Assembly (NCBI GenBank): GCA_030142905.1
Contig: JASJOG010000162.1
Location: forward strand, 143,501 to 207,500
DNA length: 64,000 bases
DNA from: Heliopora coerulea
Lineage: Eukaryota > Cnidaria > Anthozoa > Scleralcyonacea > Helioporidae
Reading direction: 5' to 3'
Shown: piece after piece, positions 1-11,151 of the stretch
Layout: every line of letters starts with the position of its first letter
How positions within the stretch are numbered: position 1 is the first letter of the stretch
Made by a program: the position numbers and the translations under genes
Notes under the pieces: generated by a model
The model's input: the letters and a program-made list of their open reading frames with translations, nothing else
Told to the model about the DNA's origin: nothing
Databases searched by the model: none

Positions 1-1
1 T

Positions 2-1408
2 GAATTGGACCTATTGTCTGATCCGCAAATGTATCTAATGATTGAAAAAGGAATAAGAGGTGGAATTTCAACTATTGTAAAAAGATATGCAAAAGCAAAT
101 AACAAATATATGGAAAACAAATACAACCCTAAAGAAGATAGTGTTTATCTTCCATATTTAGATGCAAATAATTTATATGGATGGGCAATGAGTAAAAAAT
201 TACCTGTGAAAGATTTCAAATGGATGAATGAAAATGAGTTAAATAATTGGGAAAAAATCGCAGACAACCCGAAGGCCGGTTGTATTTTAGAAGTTGATTT
301 AGAATATCCAGAAGATTTACATGATTCACACAATGAGTATCCTCTTGTACCAGAAAGATTAAAGGTTGGCCAAGTTGAAAAACTGATTCCAAATTTAAAT
401 AATAAAGAAAAATATGTTTTACATTGTGAAAACTTGAAATTGTATGAAAAATTGGGGCTTCGTTGTACTCGAATTCACAAAGGAATTAAATTTTATGAAG
501 AAGATTTCATGAAGCAATATATTGATTTGAATACAAATTTAAGAACAAATGCAAAAAATGATTTTGAAAAAGACTTTTTCAAATTGATGAATAATTCTGT
601 ATTTGGGAAAACTATGGAAAATGTAAGAAATAGAGTTGATATACAATTGGTAAATAGACAAGAAAAAGCATTAAAATTATTTTCAAAAAGTAATTTTAAA
701 AGTAGAACGATATTTTCTGAAAATTTAATTGCAATACATAAATATAAGACTAAAATTATGTTGAATAAACCAATATATTTAGGAATGAGTATATTGGATT
801 TATCAAAAACTTTAATGTATGATTTTCATTATAATTATATCAAGAAAAAATACGGCGGAGCTGCATCATTATTATTTACCGATACAGATAGTTTAATGTA
901 TGAAATTAAAACCGAAGATTTTTATAAAGATATTTCTCCAGATGTAGAAAAAATGTTTGATACAAGTAATTACTTAAAAGATCATAAAAGTGGGATAAAA
1001 ACTGGATTAAACAAAAAGGTTACTGGAATGATGAAAGATGAATGTGGTGGAAAACAAATAGAAGAATTTGTTGGTTTGAGAGCAAAATTATATGCTTACA
1101 AAATGTGTGGAGACGGTGAAAAAGAAGAAAAAAAATGTAAAGGTGTTAAGAAAAATGTAATTAAAAAAGAAAAAAATTTCCAAAATTACAAAGATTGTTT
1201 AATTGATGGAGAAGAACAAATAAGAAAAATGAATTTGATAAGACATAGAAACCATGAACTGTATACAGAAAGTGTTGAAAAGATTGCTTTGTCATATAAA
1301 GATGACAAACGAAACATACTTGAAAATAAAATAGACACTCTTGCATTTGGCCATTACATGAATGAAATGATTGACACTTATGAGAATATATTTGGGTTTA
1401 AACTGTAA
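2..1408 (+). CDS. Protein-primed DNA polymerase B, C-terminal part (Polinton copy A)
   Basis: This is the palm-thumb part of a family B, protein-primed polymerase that replicates Polinton DNA from its termini. The frame is open from the first bases of the window, so the 5' part lies outside; there is no real start here. Visible motifs are Pol A (LDANNLYG, about 163-186), Pol B (NNSVFGK, about 589-610) and Pol C (FTDTDS, about 877-894), all with catalytic residues. It is nearly identical to the C-terminal 467 residues of the PolB at 18104-20494. It differs by scattered substitutions (for example YGGAAS for YDENAS) and a short deletion in the lysine-rich loop near 1115. The frame is intact to the stop. 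Function is known for the family; activity of this copy is unknown. Confidence 0.93.
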   Translation, partial: ELDLLSDPQMYLMIEKGIRGGISTIVKRYAKANNKYMENKYNPKEDSVYLPYLDANNLYGWAMSKKLPVKDFKWMNENELNNWEKIADNPKAGCILEVDLEYPEDLHDSHNEYPLVPERLKVGQVEKLIPNLNNKEKYVLHCENLKLYEKLGLRCTRIHKGIKFYEEDFMKQYIDLNTNLRTNAKNDFEKDFFKLMNNSVFGKTMENVRNRVDIQLVNRQEKALKLFSKSNFKSRTIFSENLIAIHKYKTKIMLNKPIYLGMSILDLSKTLMYDFHYNYIKKKYGGAASLLFTDTDSLMYEIKTEDFYKDISPDVEKMFDTSNYLKDHKSGIKTGLNKKVTGMMKDECGGKQIEEFVGLRAKLYAYKMCGDGEKEEKKCKGVKKNVIKKEKNFQNYKDCLIDGEEQIRKMNLIRHRNHELYTESVEKIALSYKDDKRNILENKIDTLAFGHYMNEMIDTYENIFGFKL

Positions 1409-1466
1409 AATACTTTATCAGCGAAGCTGTTTAGCAAATAGACTTATTGTTTAAAATTCTGCCAAA

Positions 1467-1976
1467 AAAAAGGTAATTCCCCCACCAGTCGTTTAGTGAC
1501 TATCCCCGCATTCCATACATGCCTAATCTCCCTAACAACTGAGCAAACCGAAAATAGTTTTTTTGTTGACATCGAATGAGGCTAGTTGTTAGGGAGATTG
1601 AGCATGTATGGAATGTTTGGAATGTTAAGGTTATTCCCCCAAGACACTTTGAAAAATTTTGACCCGTTTTTAAAATGTGTTGAAATTCTTTGTAACTTAA
1701 TTAAATTCATGAAAGCGACCGGAAGTTAAGTAAACGATCGAACGAAGTTCTCATCGACCAGAGGTCTCAGCAGCGAAGCAACCGAAAGTAGCGCCGTCAA
1801 TATAAAGGAAACCCCCTACTACACTTGTAAATTTTTGACAAAATTTTAGAATGTTCTAGAAATGAGAAGCAAAACCGAAAGTGACAACGTAAGGAAAAAG
1901 GGAAACCCCCCACGACACTTTGAAAATTTTTGATTAAATTTGAAAATGTGCTGGAATCCCCACTTTATAGACTACT
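1467..1976 (+). repeat. Terminal inverted repeat of Polinton copy A
   Basis: About 510 bp, homologous to the roughly 426-bp TIRs of the complete element and ending at the same terminal motif. It contains the nested 107-bp palindrome (1509-1615). A roughly 55-bp module (C-run, GACACTTTGAAAA..., AAAATGTG..GAA) is reiterated at about 1634-1690, 1812-1866 and 1906-1961, which explains the extra length. The 3' flank AAGTAG (1977-1982) is a candidate target-site duplication but is unverified. Confidence 0.85.
1509..1615. repeat. Nested palindrome inside copy A TIR
   Basis: Imperfect inverted repeat of 107 bp. The outer arms ATTCCATACAT / ATGTATGGAAT and inner arms CTCCCTAACAACT / AGTTGTTAGGGAG enclose a loop of about 45 bp. 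It is present at the same relative place, and at identical length, in both TIRs of the complete copy. Confidence 0.85.
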
Positions 1977-2204
1977 AAGTAGACACGTTTTCAAAATTTG
2001 TTCCAAACAATTTTCATCAAAGAGAGAAAGAGAAGGTTGAGCGATGTTTGCATACGTACCATGACTTCAGACAACATAAAAGTGCATCGTATTTGATGAA
2101 TCGTAAAGCAGTTGTGTTTCTTTAGCTACCACCATGGTATCTCAATGTTTTAAAATCTGTTGCTCAATCAATTATTGTACTACTAATTTCATATTAAAGT
2201 GTCA

Positions 2205-3970
2205 ACTTACCACTTAGTTTTTTGTATTTTGTCAAAACATCGCCATCGAGCTCTTGTATTTTGGAATCAGATAATTTGAAATATTTCAACATTCTGCATT
2301 CCAAAGCTGTTTTGATTGCCGCTATTTCCAACTCTAGATTTTCGCAAAGGTAAAGTGTGCGTAGATTACCAAGATTTTTCAAGGATTCATCGATGGTTTA
2401 CCAGTTTATTACCAGTTAGATCTAAAGTAGTCAGCTCTTTGAGCTTTCTTATCTCAGATCCAATGGTATTGATTGAATTATACTTGAGAATTAGAATTTT
2501 TAGCAGGTCATGCATAAAATTTTCTCCGGAATTTTATTAAGTTTGCATTCAACAAGGCGAGGTCTTCTAAGTTGCGCAATTTCTCAATTTGATGAAATTC
2601 GTCATGCTGCAATTCACATCATTTAAGCTCCAACTTGTTAAGACTGGTAAGGTCGAACATCGTCTCCGGAATTCCAGAGAGTCCGGTTAAACGAAGTGTC
2701 ATTCCCCCAGTTTTGTTACTACTACAATGATCCACTAGTTTTGACAGTGACCAGCGCATTTTCAAAATTTCAGCCTTCAACTTCTTCTCAAAATTCTCCG
2801 ACATGTATATACCAAACTGCTGGGCGTATGATTTATCATAGGCTTCCAATAATTGCAACAGGAATCTCGCGTCTTTTTCCAATTTAGGGAAATTGGCTAT
2901 GTTGTGATCACTGTCGGACTTGTTTTTAGACTTGTTTTTGCTAATTGTCCATATCACGACCCATATAAGAATAAGTAAGTATAAACGTAAAACTACAATG
3001 GATTCAATCAAAGCCTATTCGAACACTAGCTGAAGGTTATGGGTACAAGTAAGATCATCTTGCACCACTGGAATGCACACACTGTCCACTGAGCACTTCA
3101 TTGATCCTTTTAAGCTCGTCACATGGAATGCATTTAAGAAGCAGAAAACCACCGTTGAACAGATTTGTATTGAAGTCTGAATAAGGTACAGTCTCCATAT
3201 CTTTCGAGACGATTTTATGCGCTCCATAAATCGCTTTACTTTCTCGCACAAAGCCATAACTTGAACAGCTGTCGCAATGTCAACATCTTACTCTCACTAA
3301 TTAGAGCTTTAGACGAAGAGGGAAAGTTTTCGCTGTCCTGCTGTATGTTACTAAGGAGTTGTTCGCTTTCTCCAGATCTTTGTTTGTCAAGCTTACTATC
3401 AACTACACTGCTTTCATTTCTGTCTGGTTGGTTGAACAGCTCGTGTGGTAAACAAAAACTAGTTTCCGGTGACTCGTAGCATTCAATGACTAGAATAGAG
3501 AAAGTTTCTATAACTGACGCTGTGGGTGGAAATTTAACCCAGAAGTTATCCAGTACTAAAAGAAGTAGGGCTTGGCCAAAAAGGAAAAAAGAAAAATAGG
3601 AAGGAAACCAATGAACGGCGGTTTTTCTGCACTCGGAGTTGACATATTTTGCACCGTGAGCCGGGTACTTTTTGAGCTCAACTGCGACTGTTGTTCCCTT
3701 ACAATCCATTGCTTTTCGAGAGGTGAAAAAAGCTGTGCATGCGTTGTTATAGTTTACCTTTGAAAACAACGTACGGCTGTTCGGCAAAGAGCAGTTGACA
3801 GTTGGTAGACAATCGAAACTGCCTGACGTTAATTCCATTCCTCCGACCAGAAGAGAGATCATTAGCAAGAGCTTCAGGAGATAATCGGTGATCAAGTTCC
3901 ACCATGGCTTAACGATCTGGACGGCAGATTTTGCACTTTCAAATTTCGCAAACTCACTCAAGGGCAGCAT
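2205..3970 (-). pseudogene. LRRC8/pannexin-like anion channel gene, decayed
   Basis: Read on the minus strand from an ATG at 3970, the N-terminal 230 residues resemble LRRC8 (volume-regulated anion channel) subunits. They show an MLPLSEFAKF start, KPWWNLITDY before the first membrane span, an extracellular loop with cysteines, and HWFPSYFSFF followed by DNFWVKFPPTAS. Two further membrane-loop segments (3257-3015 and 3011-2619) follow LRRC8 order, ending in SGIPETMFDLTSLNKLEL at the start of leucine-rich repeats. More LRR-like sequence continues to 2211, where a GTAAGT donor (2210-2205) follows. Breaks: frameshift near 3236-3257, in-frame TAG at 3012-3014, TGA at 2619 and further shifts in the LRRs. 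These make it a pseudogene unless several short introns are hidden. Family assignment is from remembered motif order and not a search. Confidence 0.72.
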
Positions 3971-5009
3971 TGTGTCTCCTTCAAGGCGATGGTCAACTGT
4001 ATCTCTTGGCTGAAATACGGGATTTTGTCGAGGATATCAAAGTTTACCAACATCGTAGCTATACTTTAATAAGCCTGTGGGTAGGGCTCTCGTCGATTAT
4101 CATCTACTGCATGAATTTTGAATAAAATATATAAAATGTTGCGCGCTACGCACTCAGTGATTGGCCAATTACCTTGGTACTATTGTAAAGAGAATTTAGC
4201 ATTTGAGGTTGAAAATAAAGTTGATTACTATCTGCCAAGTTCCTAGTTTGTTTCATATAAAAAGAAATACAGTTTGCCAGCTTTCGCATAGCTATATATA
4301 AACACTTGAAGAGTTATTGAAAACTGTGAAGCTTCTGTGTGAACCACACACAAGAAGCGCTGCAAATCTTTCGGATCCTTCCTGGTATTTGAATCAGGAT
4401 ATGTAAACATGGCTAAACAGTTTCGATTTCTCAAAAACTAATGAAAAACTATTGACACGAGCGATTAGCAGTTATGGGGAATTTTTATCAAGCGTTTGTT
4501 CAAGAGTTTAATGCTTTGAAAGTTCTTTTATATCCACTTGCAAATTACAATTTAGTGTACAATTTTGTTTTGTCTCTTCGAGTTTCAAACGTGCATGTTT
4601 GTCGGAAAGTTAATCAGTCCTTTTGATAACAGTTTGATACGTCCCTCCCGCTTATCTTTTGCCCCAAAAGTGAGAACATTCTTCACCAGACTACATTCAA
4701 ATATTAAGACTTAAACAGCCGATCAGATACCTTCTGAACAAAAATTAGGAAAATCCGCATGATCTAGAACGCAATTATCGAATCCAACTCAATAACGACC
4801 TATCCCCACTTTTATCAGGTGGTTGTTCACAGGATAATAAATTTGATCAATACAATATTGAAAATTTGACCGTCATCATTAAAAAGATCAAAGACATAAA
4901 CAAACCAGATCCGAAACAAGTTAACACGTCGGTTCATCTCGATGAGGATGCTGAGATCTCCCAGTTTGTTTTATCAATTCACGACACCCATACTGCGTGT
5001 TAATACAAA
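3971..5009. other. Non-coding stretch, nothing recognised
   Basis: 5' flank of the LRRC8-like relic followed by AT-rich DNA. Short open frames here show no domain and no conserved pattern. Confidence 0.6.
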
Positions 5010-5475
5010 GCCCTGTGGCAAGGCCGTAGCAAAGGGGGGTATTGGGGGGTGTTTCACCCCCCAACTTTTTTAAATTTCCGATATTCGGAAAATAATTCAT
5101 CCATTCAGAAAGCAATGGCTCCGTAGAATCAACGTTATTTAAATGAAGCGAACTACGGAAATTCTATTAAATTGACAAATTGTATAGAAGTTCGTAAACA
5201 CATAGATAACAAAAGCCTGTATATGTGAGATTTTTACTTATATGATACCTTTGTCAATAACGAATATACTTTTATTTTCATTTCTTTTCCGGATTTTAAA
5301 CAGGCTTCCTCGTTAATTTTTGTTGTATCCTTTGTTTTGTCGGATAGCAAATATCTTGATTTGAATCGGAAAGATTCGAACGAAAATCTTTGTCACTCGG
5401 AAATTTTCGCTTGGCATCCTCCCAGCTTTGACATGCTAGCTACGGCCCTGCCGTAGCTAGCATGTCAAAGCTGGG
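5010..5475. repeat. MITE-like unit ending in a perfect 55-bp palindrome
   Basis: The left end has AAGGCCGTAGC (about 5020) followed by a G/C hairpin (TTGGGGGGTG-TTT-CACCCCCCAA, 5042-5064). The right end reads GCTACGGCCCTG in inverted orientation, so the ends form a short TIR. At 5421-5475 two copies of the CCGTAGCTAGCATGTCAAAG end meet head to head, giving 26-bp perfect arms with a 3-nt loop. No transposase was seen. Confidence 0.6.
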
Positions 5476-7240
5476 GGGAAATTCAGCTTGAGGGAAAATC
5501 AGCTGCGCCTTATTTTCTCTAGTATAAATGGTCCTAATGAAGTGTAAATAAGCTTAGCTTCCAAAAGACCTGTCAAAAAGTATGAGTAAGGAATACAGGT
5601 AGCGACCACGAATGCATCCTCTTGGGAGGCTGTAACAGACTGGTCAGCAAAGATCGCATTCTTCAATCTTACCTCGTCAGATAACTTACTAAAATTGGTG
5701 AGGCTAATTTACCCAATTACTGCATTCCATGGCCTGGCCTGTTCTAAAAAAATACTTAATGATACACATATATATGAACATATGGTTACCCATAACTGTC
5801 TAAAATATGAATTTGTCGGGGATAATTTGCAGAGAAAATAGGCAAGTGAGCGTTAAAAATTAATAACTCGTTCAGTAAAACATAGAACCTAGAAGAGAAG
5901 GATAGGCAACTCCGATGGTTTCGAGTAATGCGGCTTGGCTATGTTGAAACAGGAATAAAATAAGATTTTTTTGTCTGCTCTGATAATGATCAGTGGTTAA
6001 CATTCGTTGACATACGTTACTTCAAAATATGAAATGTATGTAATATGAGAAAATCAATTTTTGCCCGGAATGAAATGCCATAGACAGCAACGTTTAATTA
6101 ATTAGTTTATTTTCAGTGCAGAAATGTGTATTAATACATGCTTAAAATAGGCCTTGCCAGCAGCCTATATACTGTTTGTTTTGAGTAATTCGAGGAATCT
6201 ATGATTGTTCTGTTGCTTTTTACGTAGTGGCATTTTCACAAACCTCTTAAAGCTGTCGTTGGGGCTTCCACTGCAAAGCATCAGAATTACTTGGGGTTTG
6301 TTTTATCAAAATCCCTCCGATCACCACTAAATTCTGCAGATTTCTGCTTCATCCCGTTCGGTCCTTTAATATTCCTTATCGTCATGATAAAAATAATCTT
6401 AATTTTAACATGGCATGATATTTATATACAGTTATAATTTATATGTATTCTGTTTAACGTGGGAAATTTAAAGTTTCGAATTGACATTACTGGAGTTTTC
6501 TTGAGGGTGAAAATGGCCGCTAAGACTATCTAAGTGGACAATGAACACTGGTCGAGATGGACTCATTAAGAAAACAGAAAGGGCTTCGTTTGAAAGGTCA
6601 GTACCTCTTCTCGTACCATTTGGCAGTTGGCTCACACTTTTGGCTCCTTACAAGTTGTTCAAAACCGCCGACACAGCACCGTTCTTGTATACCGTTCAGA
6701 AAACAATTCCTGTTTGTGATTGGTTGGGGGATGTTGCAACGTGTTCTTAGGAGGAGTGATTGTATGCCACAGTTGTACCAGGCTAATTAGCTTTGAGGAG
6801 GGGTCCTGAGGGAAATACTTATTAGAAATTGATAACTAACTAGAAATACGTGCACGAAACAAACAGTCGCCCTAACTTCGAGTAAGATCGATAATATTTT
6901 TCAAAATTGTCTAAAAGACTAAAGTTTAACTTTTGATAGGCAAATCGTCTGTCTTATAACTGGGAGAGTGAATGCAACTAAACTAGCAGAGTAATCTGCA
7001 CAAAAAAAAACATGATAATTCACTGCAGTCAAATCACCTGCACTCATCAATTAATATACTTTTATCTAATTTGCTATTATTTGATACATGTATTTCTCAT
7101 AATTGAAGGGTTTTTAAGTGATTAGTAAAATTTTTGTATTCTTATACAGTAGAATTTGTTTATCTTTGTCTACATGCATCATTACTTTGGTCATGAGAAG
7201 TGTACTTCATTCTTTGATAGTAATCAGCTGATTAAGTACC
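5476..7240. other. Non-coding stretch, nothing recognised
   Basis: AT-rich sequence with only short frames. The two overlapping frames near 6541-6790 show no family features and no splice context that I can support. Confidence 0.55.
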
Positions 7241-7612
7241 TTGGCGTGGTGGATTAGCTTGTGTGTTCCTATGACCCGGAGAGCTAAGCTGGCGGGAGCA
7301 AGTCTCCTGGTAGGTTTAACCAAGCCAGACAGGTTGAAGGGTAGGAACCAGACAAAATCTTAATCAACTAGAGGACTAAACCTCAATGACAATAAATCCA
7401 GGAGTGGGCAGCAGCTCTTTTGTGGCACTGATAGGCAAATACCGACAGACATATTTTGGCTATTTGTGTTTTGATCGATGGCGGATGATGAATGACAATG
7501 TCAAACACAATGGCATGGATCAACCATTTCTCATTAGTAGAAAACTGCGGTTACTAGTAGGAGTTGCGACCACTAGTACTGAATCGTACTTTTTCTGAAA
7601 GTGTGAAAGCAA

Positions 7613-9328
7613 TTGAAAAACAACATGACTAGCAGTTTTACAACTTCTTCATACCACATTGCTCGTCGCGTGGGTTACCAAGGAGCGCGTCCCCCAGTAG
7701 GATGTCATGCTGGAATCGAAAAGAATGCTACTGACCAAAACATTTCGAAGAATTGCCGGCTTTTTAAGTGTAGAAAGACTACTCTTGTTTCAATATTCAA
7801 CTGTCGCACTTTGTGTTCGATTGGAAGGACAGGTGAACTAACTGCACTAGCTCAAGAACAGAACATTGATGTCATATGTATCCAAGAACATCGGATCTTC
7901 CATGATGACATCGAGTTGAAGTTCCATGACATGAAGAAAGGTTGGGTTATGATTACATCTTCCGCTGAAAAAGCTACAAATAACTCAACAATACGAGGTG
8001 TTGGCTTACTTCTCAGTCCGAAAGCACATAAAGTACTGAACTCGGTAGAAACCATCAATCCAAGGACTCTCATTGCCACTTTCAATGGAAATCCTGCTGT
8101 TACTGTCATATGCTGCTACAGCCCCACCAATGTATCTAACGTGGACGATAGAGAGGAATTCTATGCAGAATTATCAGAACTGACAATGGCTGTTCCTAAA
8201 CACAATGTATTAGTAATTGGCGGAGATATGAATGGAAAGATTGGCGCAAGTGATGCTAAGGGGTCAGTTTACAACAAAAACACCAATGAAAATGGACAAC
8301 TACTTCTAAACTACATGTTAGATTGCAATCTCAAACCACTGAACACCAGTTTCAAAAAGCGCGAAGGTAAGCTTTGGACTCATATATTACCATCTGGAGC
8401 CAAATGTCAAATAGACTATATTTTGATAAACAATAAATGGAAAAACAGCGCTTTAAACTGCGAAGCATATAACTCCTTCTGTTCTGTGGGATCTGATCAC
8501 CGCATTGTCACTGCTAAAATAAGACTAAGCCTGCGGCAAAGTAAACCATCTGGCAAGAAAAAGATCAGATACAATTGCAACAAGCTTCTCAATGATAATA
8601 ACATCAAAGACATGTATACTGTGGAAGTCTGCAACCGATACCAAGCTCTACAGGACCTACATGGTAACCAGGATGCAAACCAGATGTATGAGAATATCAT
8701 GTCAGCCCATGAAAAAGCTGCAGAACTCAGTGTACCTGTGAAGGCCAAGATAAAGCAACACGTTCCGTGGGAAAATGAAAACATCATAGAAAAAAGGGAA
8801 ATGGTGAAGAGTGCATATGAGGTATGCTTGAGAAGAAATACTAGAAGCAGTGCTGCAAAACTGGAGGAGGCCAAACAAGATCTACAGGAATCTTACGATC
8901 GAGAACAAGAGAAGTATGTGAATGAAAAGATTCATGCAATTACTGACGCTATACAACACCAAAAATCCAGTCTTGCATGGGAAACGGTAAACGAGTTCAC
9001 AGGAAGAAAGGGCACAAACAGGGGTCGAATAAAAGCTAAAAGTCCTGAAGAGCGTATCAGTAAATGGAAGACACACTTCTCAAACCTGTTAGGTCAACCA
9101 CCCAGTGTTACAATAAAACCAACTCCTTCTATAATACATGAACCTCTCTCCATCAACACGGGTAACATAACCATGGACGAACTTGTTAAAAGTATCAAAG
9201 GTTTCAAAAATAGTAAAGCAAATGGTCTCGACAACATACCAATAGAAGTCTGGAAAACTGGTGGCTTAAATCAACAATTGCTTGACATCTGCAACAAAAC
9301 ATTCAATGGTGATCGACTGAATATATGA
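7613..9328 (+). pseudogene. LINE endonuclease and start of reverse transcriptase
   Basis: 571-residue open frame. The endonuclease has FNCRTL near the start, IDVICIQEHR (catalytic E), VIGGDMNGKIG (D/N), IDYILINN and the closing GSDHRIV (SDH), the order expected for an APE-type nuclease that nicks target DNA for target-primed reverse transcription. After a helical, charged linker the RT finger region begins (KANGLDNIPIEVWK). The frame then stops at 9326-9328 (TGA), but RT-like sequence (IIPLPKKGD, NYRGIS) continues directly beyond, so the stop is a lesion. The first ATG is not certain to be the original start. Confidence 0.85.
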
Positions 9329-10727
9329 GTTAAAAGTGGAATAATACCACTACCAAAGAAAGGTGACTTAGGTGACACAGGAAACTATCGTGGTATATCT
9401 CCTTAACTGTTACAGCCGTGAAAATCTATAACAAGATTCTATTAGATCGAATAAGACCTCATCTGGATCCTTTGCTCAGAGTGAACCAAAATGGATTTCG
9501 TACGGGTAGATCTACATTATCACAAATTTTAACTTTGCGTAGACTTATAGAGGGAATAAAAGATAAACGGCTACCTGCAATATTGACTTTCGTAGACTTC
9601 AGTAAAGCCTTTGATTCGATACATCGGGGGAAATTGATGGAGATCTTGAAGGCGTATGGAATTCCAACAAAGATAGTGGACGCCATCAGCATACTCTACA
9701 AGGACACCGAAGCGCAGGTGATAACTCCGGATGGTGATACAGAATTCTTTGAAATTCTTGCGGGAGTACTGCAAGGAGGCACACTCGCACCTTTCCTATT
9801 TATCATAGCCCTGGATTATGCCCTTAGAGAAGCTACTAGAGAAACACACTGGGTTCACGCTTATACCTCGGCAGAGCTCCCGTCTTAGAGCAACATACAT
9901 CACTGACACTGATTTCGCAGATGATCTTGTTCTAATTTCTGACTATCTTGAAGAGGCACAACTTCTCTTATTGAGACTGGAGGTTGATGCGAAAACAGTG
10001 GGTCTGCATGTTAACTATAAGAAAACGGAATACATACTGTATAACCAACCTGAAGGAGATCTTGTCACACTGGAAGGGAACAAATTGAAGCAAGTAGACA
10101 ACTTCAAATATCTTGGTTCGTGGATACAATCCAGTGAAAAGGACATGAATATAAGAATTGGACAAGCTTGGAGTGCACTAAACAAAATGATAAAAGTGTG
10201 GAAATCAAACCTACAAAACCATCTCAAAGTAGGTTTCTTTCGGGCCACTGTGGAAAGTGTACTGCTTTATGGTGCTGAATGCTGGACGATGACTGGAAAG
10301 ATGAGGAATAGATTGGATGGTACGTATACAAGAATGCTTAGAGTAGTTCTTGGAGTCTCCTGGAAGGAGCATAAAACCAACAAAGAACTGTACGGCAACC
10401 TTCCTAAGATTACAGATACACTGAAGATCAGGAGACTGCGCTTTATAGGACACTGTTGGAGAAGAAAGGATGAGGTGATAAGTGATCTACTACTCTGGGA
10501 ACCAAAGCATGGCGCAAGGAAGACCTGCTACAACATATGTAGCAGGTCTTGTATATGTAGCAGGTTTTGCATATGTAGCTACAACATACAGAGGAAGACC
10601 TGCTACAACATATGTAGACCAGTTGCGAAATGATAGTGGTTTGAGCATTTCTGAATTGAAGAGCATCATGGGAAATCAGAAGGAATGGATGAAGCTAGTT
10701 AATGGTGTTCGAGTTCGCTCGAAATAA
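9329..10727 (+). pseudogene. LINE reverse transcriptase, C-terminal part, frameshifted
   Basis: RT core in three frames. GFRTGRST and FVDFSKAFDSIHR (motif A, catalytic D) lie near 9500-9620. LQGGTLAPFLFIIALD (motif B) is near 9770. TDTDFADDLVLISD (motif C, ADD) is near 9905 in the next frame. The thumb and tail (LLYGAECWTMT, RRLRFIGHCWR) follow, and the true C-terminus (LRNDSGLSISELKS...MKLVNGVRVRSK) is in a third frame ending at 10727. Catalytic residues persist, but the shifts near 9400, 9870-9890 and around 10517-10617 prevent a full product. Confidence 0.85.
10517..10617 (+). repeat. Local palindromic duplication in the LINE tail
   Basis: The segment GAAGACCTGCTACAACATAT (about 10517) recurs at about 10593. 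Between them lie two inverted pieces carrying TAGCAGGT, so AGACCTGCTA...TAGCAGGTCT forms a palindrome. The insertion moves the conserved C-terminal coding (GRPATTYVDQL) into a new frame. It looks like a template-switch event. Confidence 0.7.
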
Positions 10728-10791
10728 GAAGAAGAATCAGCCTGAGTGAATTCTCCATCTTGGCTTCACTGGGCCTGCGAGGTTCAAACAG

Positions 10792-11151
10792 TGAACTCTA
10801 AAAAGACTGGAACGATACCTTGTTATTTCTGGCCTTACAACTGAGTGAAGCCGACATGGGGCAACCATGTGGGTCAAAAACACGCGTGGGAAAAAATTAT
10901 ACTGAACTTTTATTTTTCAAGGACAGTTAATTCTAACAAATATGCAGTCCTGACGACATTGTCTTCCACTTTACTAAGGACAAAAAAGAAAACTGTCAAA
11001 AAATCCGAAATTTGGGTGAAGTTTTTCACAATAGATTGCGTGTTTTATCGCGTAGGGGACTGGGGTGACCTGCAAATTAACCCACATGTCAGCCCCCATG
11101 ATGGCTTCAAAATGCAGTTTGCAGGTATCGTTCCAGTCTTTTTAGAGTTCA
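10792..11151. repeat. Perfect 29-bp inverted repeat flanking about 300 bp
   Basis: TGAACTCTAAAAAGACTGG... at 10792-10820 is exactly reverse-complementary to 11123-11151. The enclosed sequence has an inner partly inverted pair (GACATGGGG / CCCCCATG). This could be the termini of a small non-autonomous DNA element; no transposase or target duplication was identified. Confidence 0.6.

Larger units (their letters stand above)
1..1976 (+). mobile_element. Polinton/adintovirus copy A, partial (runs off the left edge)
   Basis: This is the end of a second Polinton of the same family as the complete element at 17623-35815, in the opposite orientation. It holds the C-terminal part of PolB on the plus strand, then the terminal inverted repeat ending ...TATAGACTACT at 1976, the same terminus as the complete copy. 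The order PolB, about 60 bp spacer, TIR matches the left end of the complete copy in reverse. The spacer with its small CAGC-GAA-GCTG hairpin (1429-1439) is shared. The TIR is more diverged than in the complete copy, so this looks like an older or different subfamily copy. The target-site duplication cannot be checked because the other end is outside the window. Confidence 0.9.
7241..10740 (+). mobile_element. Non-LTR retrotransposon (APE endonuclease + RT), decayed
   Basis: A single-ORF LINE relic. It has a 5' leader from about 7241, an apurinic-type endonuclease domain, a reverse transcriptase and a C-terminal basic tail ending near 10727. The endonuclease resembles the craniofacial-development-protein-2-like proteins spread by RTE-type and related LINEs; the exact clade is uncertain. 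At least three frame breaks (near 9328, 9400 and 9870-9890) and a local rearrangement (10517-10617) show it is dead. Confidence 0.85.

Noticed and set aside
2316..2540. Plus-strand frame in the LRR region
   Set aside because: It is antisense to LRR-like sequence of the channel relic.
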